From Falsiroseomonas ponticola (GTDB lineage Bacteria > Pseudomonadota > Alphaproteobacteria > Acetobacterales > Acetobacteraceae): 61,925 nt of DNA. Within the stretch, counting starts at the first letter, position 1. The number at the start of each line of letters is the position of its first letter. Made by a program: the position numbers and the translations under genes. Of the stretch, positions 1-8,165 are shown one piece after another. Under the pieces are notes generated by a model. It saw nothing but the letters and a program-made list of their open reading frames with translations. It had not been told where the DNA came from and ran no database searches. The stretch covers positions 1-61,925 of the forward strand of contig NZ_JAERQN010000019.1 in the NCBI RefSeq assembly GCF_016805305.1, in the 5' to 3' direction.

Positions 1-121
1 CCCCGCCTCCTCGTGGCCCGGCTCGCCGCCCTCGTCGTCGTCCGCCGGCTCGTCGGGCATGGCGTCCTCGTCGCGCACGAGGCCGCGCTCCACCCGCACC
101 CCCTCGCCCCACCCGTCGAGC
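1..121. repeat. Terminal direct repeat, left copy
   Basis: These 121 bases are identical to 61805-61925. This is the usual signature of a circular molecule assembled as a linear contig with an overlap. Collapsing it gives a circle of 61,804 bp and restores one open reading frame (parB) across the join. Confidence 0.95.
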
Positions 122-1227
122 GACACCACCGCCCCCGCTACCGCGAGCGCCTCGGCCGTCCACAGCATCTCGCCCGCCTCAAGGGCGGCCAACTCGGCCT
201 CGATCGCCGCGAGGCGCTCCCCTGCCTCGCCCTCCTGCTCGTCGCCACCCTCCGCGACGATGGCGTCGTACTCCTCCGCCAGTGCTTCCCGCCGCGCCTC
301 CTCGTCCTCGGTCAGCGGCACGGCCTCGGGCCGCAGCCGGCGCATGCGCCAGAGCCGGTCGTGCGGGACGTCGCGGGTGACCTCCACCCACCGCCAGCCC
401 TCGGCCCGCACCGCCTCGGCCGCCTCCGTCAGTTTCGCGTCGACCAGCCGGTCCAGGAGCCCGGGGTCCGCGATCCACCCGCCGCCCCCCTCCACGTCGA
501 ACAGGTCGCGATCCACGGCTCCCCCGGCCGCTTCGTAGGCCGCGAGCCCGACCAGCCGCACGCGCCGGTCGGTGAGCGCCACGCGGCCCTCCGTGAGCAA
601 CCGCCGGATCGTGGCGGGATGTCCGTGCCCGGAGGTCTGCCGCCAGACGCACTCCTGCGCCTCGTGGTCGTCGGTCACCGCGAAGGCGGTCACCGCGTCG
701 AGCGTCAGCGCGCCGGCCCGGTAGGCGTCCATGATCGAGGGCGCCACCGCCGCGAGCCGCAGGCGCTGCCGCACGGTCAGGACCGAGACGCCGAAGCGCC
801 GCGCAATGCGCTCCGCGTCCGCTCCCTCCGTGTGCAGCCGGGCGAAGGCGTCGAACTGGTCGGCCGGGTGCATGGCGACCCGCACGACGTTCTCCGCAAG
901 GCTCGCCTCGGTGGCGTCCTCGTCCTCCACCGCGCGGCAGGGGATGCGCGCCGTGCGCCCGATCCGGCCCGCCTCGGCCAGCCGCCGTAGCGCCGCGAGC
1001 CGCCGCCCGCCGGCGACCACGAAGTAGCGCCCGGTCGGCGCGCCCCTCGGCCCGACCTCCCGCCGCACGTTGAGGTTCTGCAGCAGGCCGTGCGCCTCGA
1101 TGGAGGCGGCCAGCTCGTCGAGCCCCTCCCCTGCCCCGGTGCGCCGCACGTTCTCGGGCGCGGGGTGGAGGCAGTTGAGCTTCACATGGACCGTGGCGCT
1201 CGCTGGTGTGGTCGTGGTGCGTGTCAT
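1..1227 (-). CDS. parB: ParB/RepB/Spo0J-family protein, N-terminal part (gene crosses the join)
   Basis: Partition-type DNA-binding protein. It is read from an ATG at 1227 down to base 1, where the frame is still open; it continues in frame at 61804 and stops at 61094, giving 645 aa in all (409 codons here). The ParB N-terminal domain spans about residues 10-120, with the arginine patch GGRRLAAL (73-80) and the box II segment TEASLAENVVR (106-116). A helix-turn-helix follows at about 138-157 (ERIARRFGVSVLTVRQRL), then a long acidic linker. A GGGAAAG element lies 6 nt before the ATG, which supports this start. Large ParB proteins of 600-700 aa with acidic C-termini occur on alphaproteobacterial plasmids (family knowledge). 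It is not next to parA (21188-21823), so a role in segregation is likely but unproven; gene regulation is the alternative. The gene has an unusually long structured leader (1242-1589). Confidence 0.88.
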   Translation of the reverse strand, partial: MTRTTTTPASATVHVKLNCLHPAPENVRRTGAGEGLDELAASIEAHGLLQNLNVRREVGPRGAPTGRYFVVAGGRRLAALRRLAEAGRIGRTARIPCRAVEDEDATEASLAENVVRVAMHPADQFDAFARLHTEGADAERIARRFGVSVLTVRQRLRLAAVAPSIMDAYRAGALTLDAVTAFAVTDDHEAQECVWRQTSGHGHPATIRRLLTEGRVALTDRRVRLVGLAAYEAAGGAVDRDLFDVEGGGGWIADPGLLDRLVDAKLTEAAEAVRAEGWRWVEVTRDVPHDRLWRMRRLRPEAVPLTEDEEARREALAEEYDAIVAEGGDEQEGEAGERLAAIEAELAALEAGEMLWTAEALAVAGAVVSLDGWGEGVRVERGLVRDEDAMPDEPADDDEGGEPGHEEAG

Positions 1228-1241
1228 GTCGCGCTTTCCCT

Positions 1242-1589
1242 TCTTCCTGCGCAGCGGGAAGCAGCCCCGCTGCTTCCCTGGCGTCGCCGAGACCGGGGAA
1301 GGAGGGGTGGGCATGCGGGCGGGCGCGGCCGCGCGCTGAGGGAGCGTGGCCCGAAGGGCCATGCGAGCGAGGCGTGCTGCCGTGCTGTAGCCGGCATGCC
1401 GAGGGGGACCTTGGGCGGAGCCCGTGGTCCCCCTGGTCTGGGCCGCGTCCGCGGCCGGAGCGCGGACGCCGCATCGGCATCCGCCGCGTCAGCGACCGCA
1501 ACCCGGCAGGGCGGAGACGGCGAAGGCGGCTCCGGGAGCGGCCAGCGGCCGCGAGTAGGGCGCGGCCCCCGTCAGCGACGGGGGAGACG
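1242..1589 (-). repeat. Structured leader, copy 1 (upstream of parB)
   Basis: A non-coding stretch of about 350 bp directly before parB that recurs, diverged, at 37984-38327 directly before the DUF932 gene, in the same orientation relative to the gene. Five hairpins occur in the same order in both: 1256-1278, 1348-1360, 1403-1433, 1464-1482 and 1566-1584. Loops and some paired bases differ between copies while the stems remain possible. One base pair in stem 1464-1482 forms only as G-U in the minus-strand (parB-sense) transcript, which favours a 5' UTR RNA. ORFs that cross it are out-of-frame shadows. Alternatives are a protein-binding DNA array or a simple segmental duplication. Confidence 0.8.
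1256..1278 (-). promoter_or_regulatory. Perfect leader hairpin near the parB start
   Basis: Perfect inverted repeat with 10-bp arms (GGGAAGCAGC / GCTGCTTCCC) around a 3-nt loop, 28 nt upstream of the parB ATG. The identical 23 bases occur at 37998-38020 before the DUF932 start. It could act as a translation control hairpin or a protein binding site. Confidence 0.75.
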
Positions 1590-1634
1590 CTCAAGGCTTG
1601 GCCGCGCGACGACGCGGGCGGATACTAGCGATGC

Positions 1635-2258
1635 ATGAGCGATGCGAGCGGGAGCTCTGACGGGGTCTCGGCCGACGCGGGACGCCGGTTGCCGTGGGAT
1701 CTGCATCCCGCGCTGACGGAGGACCGGCTGTCGGCCTGCGCCCGCCTGCTCGCGCGAGGGCGGTCGGATGCCGTTGCCATGGCCGACCCGTGGGCGGGCG
1801 ACGACGCCTGGTCCATCGGCTGCCGCGCCTACTCTTTTTCGCGCAACCGCCTGCGCCAGGCTGCCGAGGGCGGGCGTTATCGCTGGCTCGGCGTGCTCGA
1901 CGCGACGCATCACTTCGTGTTCCTGATCGACGGCGCGCCCGTGCGCTTTTTCCGCGGCGACGCGGAGGAGCCGACGAAGCGCACGCTGAGGCAGCAGGAG
2001 AGCGAGGCGCAGCAGATGGCGCTGGCGCTCGGGGACCTTGGGGCCGCCGAGGGGCTGATGTTCCGCCTCGCCGTCGAGACGGGCGAGGGCGGCGAGGTGA
2101 CCCGCGTGGTGTTTCTTGCGCTGCGTGAAGACGGCGCGACCGAATGCTTCTGGCCTGTCCCGCTCGATAACGCGGACGTGTCGGCACCAGCGAGGCGGAA
2201 CGTCGGAGTGGGACTGACGCCGCCGCTGGCGACTGGCGCGCTCAGACACAGGGGATGA
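1635..2258 (+). CDS. Conserved-looking hypothetical protein, divergent from parB
   Basis: A 207-aa soluble protein with no signal peptide or membrane segment and no motif I recognise. Third codon positions are strongly G/C in this frame, which supports real coding. It starts with ATG at 1635 (another ATG lies at 1631 out of frame) and is transcribed away from the parB leader, so both must share the short interval around 1590-1634 for promoter elements. The central part (about residues 60-130) is rich in aromatic and acidic residues and reads like a small alpha/beta domain. The very short gap to the leader suggests co-regulation with parB. Function unknown. Confidence 0.65.
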   Translation: MSDASGSSDGVSADAGRRLPWDLHPALTEDRLSACARLLARGRSDAVAMADPWAGDDAWSIGCRAYSFSRNRLRQAAEGGRYRWLGVLDATHHFVFLIDGAPVRFFRGDAEEPTKRTLRQQESEAQQMALALGDLGAAEGLMFRLAVETGEGGEVTRVVFLALREDGATECFWPVPLDNADVSAPARRNVGVGLTPPLATGALRHRG

Positions 2259-2541
2259 CTCCGGTCTCGTTTTCTGACCATTCTTACGAGTCCGGTTTTG
2301 TTCCTCACACTAGAGTGACGTTGAAAACTGGATTTCGAACGTCTACACGCCCAGATTGCAGATTGTATTTAGGTCGCTGCCGTCGGTAGCATCCCCCCTC
2401 GCCGCGCCACGGGGGTCCGACCGCAGTGCAAAATTCGATACTCTGCAACCGCGGCGATTCCGGCCAGCCCGGCCCGCGCCATCTCGCGCAAACCGCCGAA
2501 ATCGCTAGCCTGCAGCCCCGAACGGGAGGGACGTTCGGGGC
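2259..2541. promoter_or_regulatory. AT-richer intergenic region before the transfer operon
   Basis: No gene is seen. Base composition is clearly less GC-rich than the flanks, as expected for a promoter region. An inverted repeat spans 2317-2343: GACGTTGAAA pairs with TTTCGAACGTC with one bulged base and a 6-nt loop. It may be an operator for the virB operon; TTGAAA at 2321 could serve as a -35 element. The promoter itself is inference. Confidence 0.4.
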
Positions 2542-2928
2542 GTGGGCGACACACTCGGCGAGGCGGATCTACGCGAGGGTCTGCTGCGCGGCGGCCGCAT
2601 CGAGGCCGTCGTGGTGGTCGCGCGTCGCGACCCCGACGGCGGCGTCGACCACGTGCCCTACCTCCTGCCCTCCTGGCGCCGCGGCTACGTCGCCATCGAG
2701 CTCTTCCGCGGCCCCGGCGTGCGCGGCTGGCGCGACCTCGACCGGCTGCTGCGGTACCTGCGCGACGACATGTCCTTCAAGCTGCCCGTCTCGCTCTACG
2801 AGGAGGACTGCCCACGCCTCGCGCGGCTGCGCTCCGTCCTCCCCCGCAGCGCCATCACGAAGCACGTCAAGGCGGACGCGAGCCAGCCGCCCGAGGGCAT
2901 GGACGTGCCCGAGGTCCCGCCCGAGTAG
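2542..2928 (+). CDS. Hypothetical protein heading the virB operon
   Basis: A 128-aa protein starting at GTG 2542, preceded by GGGAGGG at 2524-2530. It has no signal peptide or obvious membrane helix; the middle is basic and aromatic (YLLPSWRRGYVAIELFRG) and the tail is short and acidic. It lies 27 bp before virB1 on the same strand and so probably belongs to the transfer operon. I do not recognise the family. The position suggests a regulator or accessory factor of the secretion system, but nothing in the sequence proves this. Confidence 0.6.
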   Translation: MGDTLGEADLREGLLRGGRIEAVVVVARRDPDGGVDHVPYLLPSWRRGYVAIELFRGPGVRGWRDLDRLLRYLRDDMSFKLPVSLYEEDCPRLARLRSVLPRSAITKHVKADASQPPEGMDVPEVPPE

Positions 2929-2955
2929 CTTCGCGCGCCGCGCCGGCGGTGCGCG

Positions 2956-3525
2956 GTGACCGGCTGCGCGGCGCTCGCCGGCTTGGCCCTGTTCGCCTGC
3001 GTCGCGCGCGATCCCCGCTGCCTGCCCGACGAGCACCGGCGCCTGCTCCCCGAGCTCGCGGCCGTCGCCGAGCGGGAATCCGGCTTCCGTCCCTTCGCCA
3101 TCCGCGACGAGGCAACAGGCGAGAGCCTGTTCCCGGCGACGCGCGCCGAGGCTGTGGCGGTCGCCGCCGCGCGCGACGCGGCGGGCCGCACGCTCGGGCT
3201 CGGCTGGTTCCAGATCACGCACCGCGCCAATTGGCGCCGCCACGGCCTCACCGTCGAGACGGCGCTGGACCCCTGCGAGAACATGCGTGCGGGTGCGGCG
3301 CATTTGGCCGGTAACCTCCGGGACGCCGCCTTCCAGCTCTACAACAGCGGTCGCGTCGGCGGCGCTCCCGGCTACGCAGCCGCGGTCGCGCGCCGCGTCG
3401 GCAGCCACGCCGCAGCGCTCGCTGCAGGCGAGACGCCCGACGCCGAGATGGCGCCGGTCCCCCCTCCCCCTATCCCCGACCTGGGTCGCGGCCGACCAGG
3501 GCGGGACCTCGTGACCGGCCGGTAG
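2956..3525 (+). CDS. virB1: VirB1-like lytic transglycosylase
   Basis: Periplasmic peptidoglycan-cleaving enzyme that opens the wall for assembly of the type IV secretion channel. The 189-aa product starts at GTG 2956 with a short hydrophobic N-terminus. It carries the SLT-type catalytic signature AERESGFRPFAIRD with Glu at about residue 40, followed by GLGWFQIT and LYNSGR, as in VirB1/TrbN-type transglycosylases. A proline-rich tail follows the domain. It is first in the canonical virB order, 10 bp before virB2. Confidence 0.88.
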   Translation: MTGCAALAGLALFACVARDPRCLPDEHRRLLPELAAVAERESGFRPFAIRDEATGESLFPATRAEAVAVAAARDAAGRTLGLGWFQITHRANWRRHGLTVETALDPCENMRAGAAHLAGNLRDAAFQLYNSGRVGGAPGYAAAVARRVGSHAAALAAGETPDAEMAPVPPPPIPDLGRGRPGRDLVTGR

Positions 3526-3535
3526 GAGATCGCCC

Positions 3536-3751
3536 ATGGGTGGCGGAGACGTCTTGACGCGCGCGCTGACCTCGCTCGCGACATTCCTCGTCGGTCCCTT
3601 CGGGATCGCCTTCATCATCGCCTGCGTCGTCATCGCCTTCCTCGCCGCGGCGGCGCGCATGGCGCCGCCCTCGGCCGGCTTCGTGGCGATGTTCTTCGGC
3701 GCCGCCGCGTTCACCGGCGCCTACTTCGTCAACACCTTCATCGGCAGCTGA
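3536..3751 (+). CDS. virB2: VirB2/TrbC-like pilin subunit
   Basis: A 71-aa, almost wholly hydrophobic protein with two membrane helices (about residues 17-40 and 47-68) and a small polar loop (RMAPPS), the layout of mature VirB2/TrbC pilins. The long cleavable N-terminal signal typical of VirB2 is reduced or absent, so processing may differ. It starts at ATG 3536, sits between virB1 and virB3, and ends 2 bp before virB3. Assignment rests on topology, size and order. Confidence 0.85.
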   Translation: MGGGDVLTRALTSLATFLVGPFGIAFIIACVVIAFLAAAARMAPPSAGFVAMFFGAAAFTGAYFVNTFIGS

Positions 3752-3753
3752 GC

Positions 3754-4071
3754 ATGTCCCCCGCCGCCGGACGCGACACGCTGTTCCTCGCCGCGACGCG
3801 CCCGGCGATGCGGTGGGGCGTGCCGATGGAGGGCTACTACCTGAACCTCTTCGGCACATGGCTGCTCGGCATGGTGCTCGGCAGCCCGATCTGGTGGGCG
3901 ACCTTCCTCGTCTGGCACCTGCCCATGGTCGCGCTGACGAACCGCAACCCGCATTTCTTCCACGAGCTGCGCATGTGGTACGTCACGCGCGGCCAGACGA
4001 TCGGGGGCGTGCTCCGCGCCATGCCGGACCACGCGCCGCGGCGTGCGAAGGACCTGGTGTCCGGTGTCTAG
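3754..4071 (+). CDS. virB3: VirB3-like inner-membrane protein
   Basis: A 105-aa protein with the VirB3 pattern: a short N-terminal stretch containing LFLAATRPAMRWGVP, then a hydrophobic hairpin (about residues 30-62), then a cytosolic tail. VirB3 works with the VirB4 ATPase in pilus assembly. The 3' end overlaps the probable virB4 start, so the two are translationally coupled. Confidence 0.88.
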   Translation: MSPAAGRDTLFLAATRPAMRWGVPMEGYYLNLFGTWLLGMVLGSPIWWATFLVWHLPMVALTNRNPHFFHELRMWYVTRGQTIGGVLRAMPDHAPRRAKDLVSGV

Positions 4072-6583
4072 CCGCTTCACCCCCAGCGTTCCGACGCTCG
4101 GCGAGCACGTCCCGATCGAGGGGCACCTCACCGACCGCGTGCTGCGCCTCTCCGACGACGGCGCCTACGCGATGCTCACGCTTGACGGCCTGCCGTCTGC
4201 GGACACCGCGGGCGACGCCGACCTGCTGGAGCGGGTCGACCGCCTGAACGGCACCCTCATGGGCGTTCCCGCCGGGGACCGGATGGTGATCTCGGTCTAC
4301 CTTTGCCGGAGCCTCGCGGACCCGGCAGCCGTGCCGGAGCCGGATCCGCACCTCACCCCCTTCGCGCGCGCCTTCGGGGCAGGTTACCGCGAGCGGCTGC
4401 TGGACGGCCTGCTCTACGAAAACCGGCTCTTCATCGGGCTGCACCTGCGCCCCGCGGCCGGCGGCGGCGCAGAGTGGTGGGCGCGGCGCAAGGCGCGCAA
4501 GCGCGGCGCGGACACCGCCGGGGAGCGCGCCATCGACCGCGCCCGCCAGCTCGAGCGCGTCTGCGACTGGCTCGCGTCCGAGCTGGACGACTACGGCCCG
4601 CGGCAGCTCGGCCTCGCGGAGCGCGGCAAGGGTGTCTTCAGCGAGATCGGCGAGGCGCTCGCCTTCGCCGCCACCGGCGTGTGGCGGCCCGTCCCGCTCA
4701 CCACGGGACGGCTCGCCGAGGCGATGTTCGCCGAGGAGGTGGCGTTCCACTACGAGACCGTGGAGCTGCGCGGCCCCGGCTACACCCGGTTCGTCGCGAT
4801 CCTCACCTTCAAGGGCTACCCGGCCGCCACCTACCCGGGGATGCTCGCCGCCGTCGAGCGCGCCCCGTTCTGCGGCACGCTCCTCCACCACTTCGAGCGC
4901 CATGCCACCTCCGGCGGCATCGGCCTGCTGACGCGCCAGCAGAACAAGATGGTCTGGGCCGGCGACAAGGCGCGGAGCCAGATCGCGGAGCTCGACGAGG
5001 CCGCGGACCGCGTCGCCTCCGGCCGGATGGCGATGGGGGCGCACAGCGTCTCGCTCGCCGTCTTCTCGGACCGCGCGGGCGGCGCGCTGCCGTGGTACCG
5101 GCGCTTCGCCGCGGCGCTCCAGGGCGCCGGCCTCGGCTCCGTCGCCGCGGCCCGCGTCGAGGCGGCGCTCGACGACGCCACGGGCGGGCCGGGCCGGAAC
5201 CCGCTCGACGACGTGGTGAACGCTGCCTGGAAGACGCTCGCCAACTGCGGCGCGGCGATCGCGCGCGAGAACAGGGCGCTGATGGCGGCCTGGCTCTCGC
5301 AGCTCGCGGGCAACCACCGCCTGCGCGCCCGGCCGGGCGCGCTCTCCAGCCGCAACCTGGCCGCCATGGCGCCGCTGCACGGCCCGGCGCGGGGCGTCCC
5401 GGTCTCGCGCTGGGGCGCGCCGATCATCACCCTCCGCACCACGGCCGGCACCGCCTACCCCTTCCACTGGCACGACGGGGAAGGCGACGACGCGGTCGGC
5501 AACACCCTCATCACCGGCGAGACGGGCTCGGGCAAGACGACCCTCGTCGGCGCGCTCATCGCCTGCACGGCCGGTCGGGCCGACGTGGTCGGCCTCGACC
5601 ACAAGCAGGGCTGGCAGGTGCTCTTCGGGCACCTGGGCGCGCCCTACGCGGTCATGGGCGGCGGCAACCCGATGTTTGCACCGCTCAAGGGGCTGGAGCC
5701 CACCCCGGCGAACCTCGACTTCCTGCTCGAACTCCTGCGCGGCTGCATCGTCCAGGGCGGCTGGCGCGACCTGACGCCGGAGGAGGAGCGGCTGCTGTCG
5801 CTCGGCATCCGCACCGTGATGGAGAACCCGTCGGAGGATCGCCGGCTCGCCGAGGTCGCCGCCTTCCTAGCGCCCGACGTGGACGTGGACGGCGCCGGGG
5901 CGCGGCTCCTGAAGTGGTGCTGGGGCGGAGAGCTCGGTTGGGTGCTGGACGCGCCGCGCGACGCGCTTGACCTCTCGGGCGGCACGGTCGGCCTCGACGC
6001 CACCGACGTGCTCAAGAATGGCCGAGCGGCGGCGCCGACGCTGCTCTATCTCTTCCACCGCATCGGCCTGCACCTCGACGGCCGGCGGCGCCTGCTGCTG
6101 CCGGTGGACGAGGGCTGGCGGGTGCTGGAGGATCCGGCCTTCTACCGGCCGATCGCGGCGCAGCTCCGCACCATCCGCTCCAAGAACGGCGTCGTCGTGT
6201 TCATCACGCAGTCGCCGTCGGACGCCGCCAACAGCCCGATCGCGGCCGAGCTGCTGGAGCAGTGCCCGAATCAGATCCACCTGCCGAACCCGCGCGCCTC
6301 GGAGGCGGACTACGTGGGGCGGCTGAAGCGCACGCCGGGCGAGTTCGCCGCGCTGCGGGCGCTCGGGAAGGGCTCCGGCCAGTTCCTCGTCTGCAAGGGG
6401 CGCGAGAGCCTCATCGCTGAGCTGCGCCTGCGCGGGCTGCCGCAGCTCGCCGCGCTGTCGGCGAGCGAGGCGGCGCTGCGCGCCTACGAAGCGCTCCCGG
6501 AGGAGGTGCGGGCCGACCCGCGCCGGCTCGAGCACGAGTTCCGGCGGCGCCGCGCCGCCGCGGAGGAGGAGGTCCCGGCATGA
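4064..6583 (+). CDS. virB4: VirB4 ATPase of the type IV secretion system
   Basis: Large cytoplasmic ATPase energising channel and pilus assembly. With a GTG start at 4064, overlapping the virB3 stop, it has 839 aa; an in-frame GTG at 4043 would add seven residues. Walker A is GETGSGKTT at about residues 485-493; Walker B is LLLPVDEGW at about 676-684, followed by FITQSPSDA. The N-terminal half is the usual CagE/TrbE/VirB domain. Length is normal for VirB4. The stop overlaps the virB5 start by 4 bp. Confidence 0.95.
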   Translation: MSSRFTPSVPTLGEHVPIEGHLTDRVLRLSDDGAYAMLTLDGLPSADTAGDADLLERVDRLNGTLMGVPAGDRMVISVYLCRSLADPAAVPEPDPHLTPFARAFGAGYRERLLDGLLYENRLFIGLHLRPAAGGGAEWWARRKARKRGADTAGERAIDRARQLERVCDWLASELDDYGPRQLGLAERGKGVFSEIGEALAFAATGVWRPVPLTTGRLAEAMFAEEVAFHYETVELRGPGYTRFVAILTFKGYPAATYPGMLAAVERAPFCGTLLHHFERHATSGGIGLLTRQQNKMVWAGDKARSQIAELDEAADRVASGRMAMGAHSVSLAVFSDRAGGALPWYRRFAAALQGAGLGSVAAARVEAALDDATGGPGRNPLDDVVNAAWKTLANCGAAIARENRALMAAWLSQLAGNHRLRARPGALSSRNLAAMAPLHGPARGVPVSRWGAPIITLRTTAGTAYPFHWHDGEGDDAVGNTLITGETGSGKTTLVGALIACTAGRADVVGLDHKQGWQVLFGHLGAPYAVMGGGNPMFAPLKGLEPTPANLDFLLELLRGCIVQGGWRDLTPEEERLLSLGIRTVMENPSEDRRLAEVAAFLAPDVDVDGAGARLLKWCWGGELGWVLDAPRDALDLSGGTVGLDATDVLKNGRAAAPTLLYLFHRIGLHLDGRRRLLLPVDEGWRVLEDPAFYRPIAAQLRTIRSKNGVVVFITQSPSDAANSPIAAELLEQCPNQIHLPNPRASEADYVGRLKRTPGEFAALRALGKGSGQFLVCKGRESLIAELRLRGLPQLAALSASEAALRAYEALPEEVRADPRRLEHEFRRRRAAAEEEVPA

Positions 6584-7329
6584 CGCGCGTCCCCACCCTG
6601 GCGGCGGTCGCCGCGCTCGCCGTCCTCGCCGTTGCGCCCGCGCAAGTCCACGCGCAGTGGACCGTGGTGTGTCCGACGTGCCGGCAGGAACTGACGGACA
6701 ACCTGGCCTGGGCGCAGCAGGCCGGCGACATGATCCGGCAGCTGCAGCAGATGCAGCAGCAGTACCAGCAGCTCGTGATGACCTACCAAGCCATCACGCG
6801 GGTGACCGACCTCGGCAGCGCCGTCTCCGCGCTGAGCATGATGGGCATCCGCAACCCGCTGCCGATCAACCCCTACGCGGCGCAGAGCCTGATGAACGGC
6901 ACGGGCGGTGCGGGGGGCATGCTGAACTCGCTGTCGGGCCTCTACACCGGCACGGTGCGCGGCAACACGGTCTATGCGCCGCGCGACGACACCTGGACCA
7001 CGCGCCAGATCGTCGCCAACGGCGGCGGGCTCGCCGGCGCGCAGGCGCTCGCGCTCCAGCTCTACCAGTCGGCGGCGGAGCGGGTCACGGGCCTCGCGGA
7101 ACTGCAGGGCCGGATCGACGGCGCGCCGGACCCCTCCGAACGCGAGGCCCTGATCGCAAGGCTCGGCGTCGAGCAGGCCTACATCCAGAACCAGCAGGTC
7201 CAGGCGCAGAACATCCAGACCTACCTCATCGCGCAGACCCAGGTACGGGAGCAGCAGCGCGAGGAGCGGCTCCAGCAGAGCATCGACGAGATCCTCGAGG
7301 AGGCGCGCGGCCGGGGGTGGTGGCGGTGA
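6580..7329 (+). CDS. virB5: VirB5/TrbJ-like minor pilus protein
   Basis: A 249-aa secreted protein with an N-terminal signal peptide (hydrophobic residues about 6-22, likely cleavage near QVHA/QW). A glutamine-rich coiled segment follows (MIRQLQQMQQQYQQLV) and a second helical Gln/Glu-rich region near the C-terminus, as in VirB5/TrbJ pilus-tip proteins. A CPTC pair lies just after the signal. It overlaps virB4 by ATGA and the next gene by GTGA. Confidence 0.88.
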   Translation: MTRVPTLAAVAALAVLAVAPAQVHAQWTVVCPTCRQELTDNLAWAQQAGDMIRQLQQMQQQYQQLVMTYQAITRVTDLGSAVSALSMMGIRNPLPINPYAAQSLMNGTGGAGGMLNSLSGLYTGTVRGNTVYAPRDDTWTTRQIVANGGGLAGAQALALQLYQSAAERVTGLAELQGRIDGAPDPSEREALIARLGVEQAYIQNQQVQAQNIQTYLIAQTQVREQQREERLQQSIDEILEEARGRGWWR

Positions 7330-7883
7330 TCCGGCACTGGCGCTCCTTGCCGCGGTGCCGGGCACCGCGGCTGCTCGACCCGGATCTGCTCGGGGGGCTC
7401 GGACTGCTGCTGTGGACGCTCGCCTTCCTGGTGCTGAGCGCCGCCCTCGGGGTGACGCAGACGCTGCCGCCGAGGGAACAGCGGACCGTCTCCTGGTACG
7501 CCGCCAACCCTTGGGCCCTGGACGCCGTTACGCGCGCCTGCCGCGACGATCCGGGCCGGCTGCGCGGCAGCCCAGACTGCGTGAACGCCGACCAGGCCCG
7601 GATCGTGGTTGCCGAGCGCGAGGCACGCGCCCGGGCCGGGATGCGACCGGAGGCGCCGGCGGCGACGCCCGACGCGGAGCGGACGCGCCAGGCGGAGGCA
7701 GAGGCGCGCCGGAACCAGGGCGACCTCACCTCACCGACAAGCCCCCGCTACTGGGCGACCCGGCCCATGGAACGGGCGCAGCAGCTCGCCCACTGTGGCC
7801 GGCTGACCCCACAGCAGCAGACGCGCTTCTATTGCGACGCCGCGCGCGCCGCAGAAGCTGAGGCGCGGAGGCCGCGTTCGTGA
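7326..7883 (+). CDS. EexN-like entry-exclusion protein with two related motifs
   Basis: A 185-aa protein starting at a GTG that overlaps the virB5 stop. One membrane helix (about residues 22-44) is followed by the EexN-type pattern at 57-91 (SWYAANP ... C ... DPG ... SPDCVNA). A second, shorter version lies at 141-176 (RYWATRP ... C ... FYCDAARAA). EexN proteins block redundant uptake by a cell already carrying the plasmid and are often encoded beside virB5/virB6. The two motifs suggest an internal duplication. No lipobox is seen, so anchoring would be by the membrane helix. Confidence 0.68.
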   Translation: MIRHWRSLPRCRAPRLLDPDLLGGLGLLLWTLAFLVLSAALGVTQTLPPREQRTVSWYAANPWALDAVTRACRDDPGRLRGSPDCVNADQARIVVAEREARARAGMRPEAPAATPDAERTRQAEAEARRNQGDLTSPTSPRYWATRPMERAQQLAHCGRLTPQQQTRFYCDAARAAEAEARRPRS

Positions 7884-8152
7884 ACGGTTGGGACGTCTTC
7901 AGCCAACTCTACGACCTGGTGGCGATCCCGCTGGTCGCCGGCGTGGACGCGATGATCGCGGCCATGACCGGCTGGGTCGCCGGCTGGCTGAAGGTGGCCC
8001 TCGTTGTCTACGTCACCGGCCGCTTAATGTGGCAGGCGCTCGTGCAGAACGGCGAGCCCCTGTCGCCCGCGCCCGTCGCCCCCGCGCCGATCCCGCTCGC
8101 CCTGCCTCGGCCGTCCTCCGGCCCGGTTGGGCCGTCCATGTCCAACCGATAG
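7880..8152 (+). CDS. virB6: VirB6 N-terminal fragment, probably internally deleted
   Basis: Only 90 aa, in the slot where a polytopic VirB6 of about 300 aa is expected. The N-terminus (NGWDVFSQLYDLVAIPLV, then two hydrophobic stretches at about 12-32 and 36-50) resembles the start of VirB6/TrbL. At about residue 58 it passes straight into a proline-rich tail ending GPSMSNR, which looks like a C-terminal tail. GTG start at 7880 overlaps the preceding stop. The reading is an in-frame internal deletion removing most membrane helices. An unrelated small membrane protein is the alternative. Confidence 0.6.
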   Translation: MNGWDVFSQLYDLVAIPLVAGVDAMIAAMTGWVAGWLKVALVVYVTGRLMWQALVQNGEPLSPAPVAPAPIPLALPRPSSGPVGPSMSNR

Positions 8153-8165
8153 GAGCATCGCCGCC

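Noticed and set aside
1242..1589. Leader copies as insertion-sequence remnants
   Set aside because: No terminal inverted repeats, target duplications or transposase fragments. Both copies have the same relation to a downstream start codon.
179..1594. A 471-codon minus-strand ORF overlapping parB and its leader
   Set aside because: Out of frame with the ParB motifs and Arg/Gly/Ala-rich. The true parB frame is open to the contig end.
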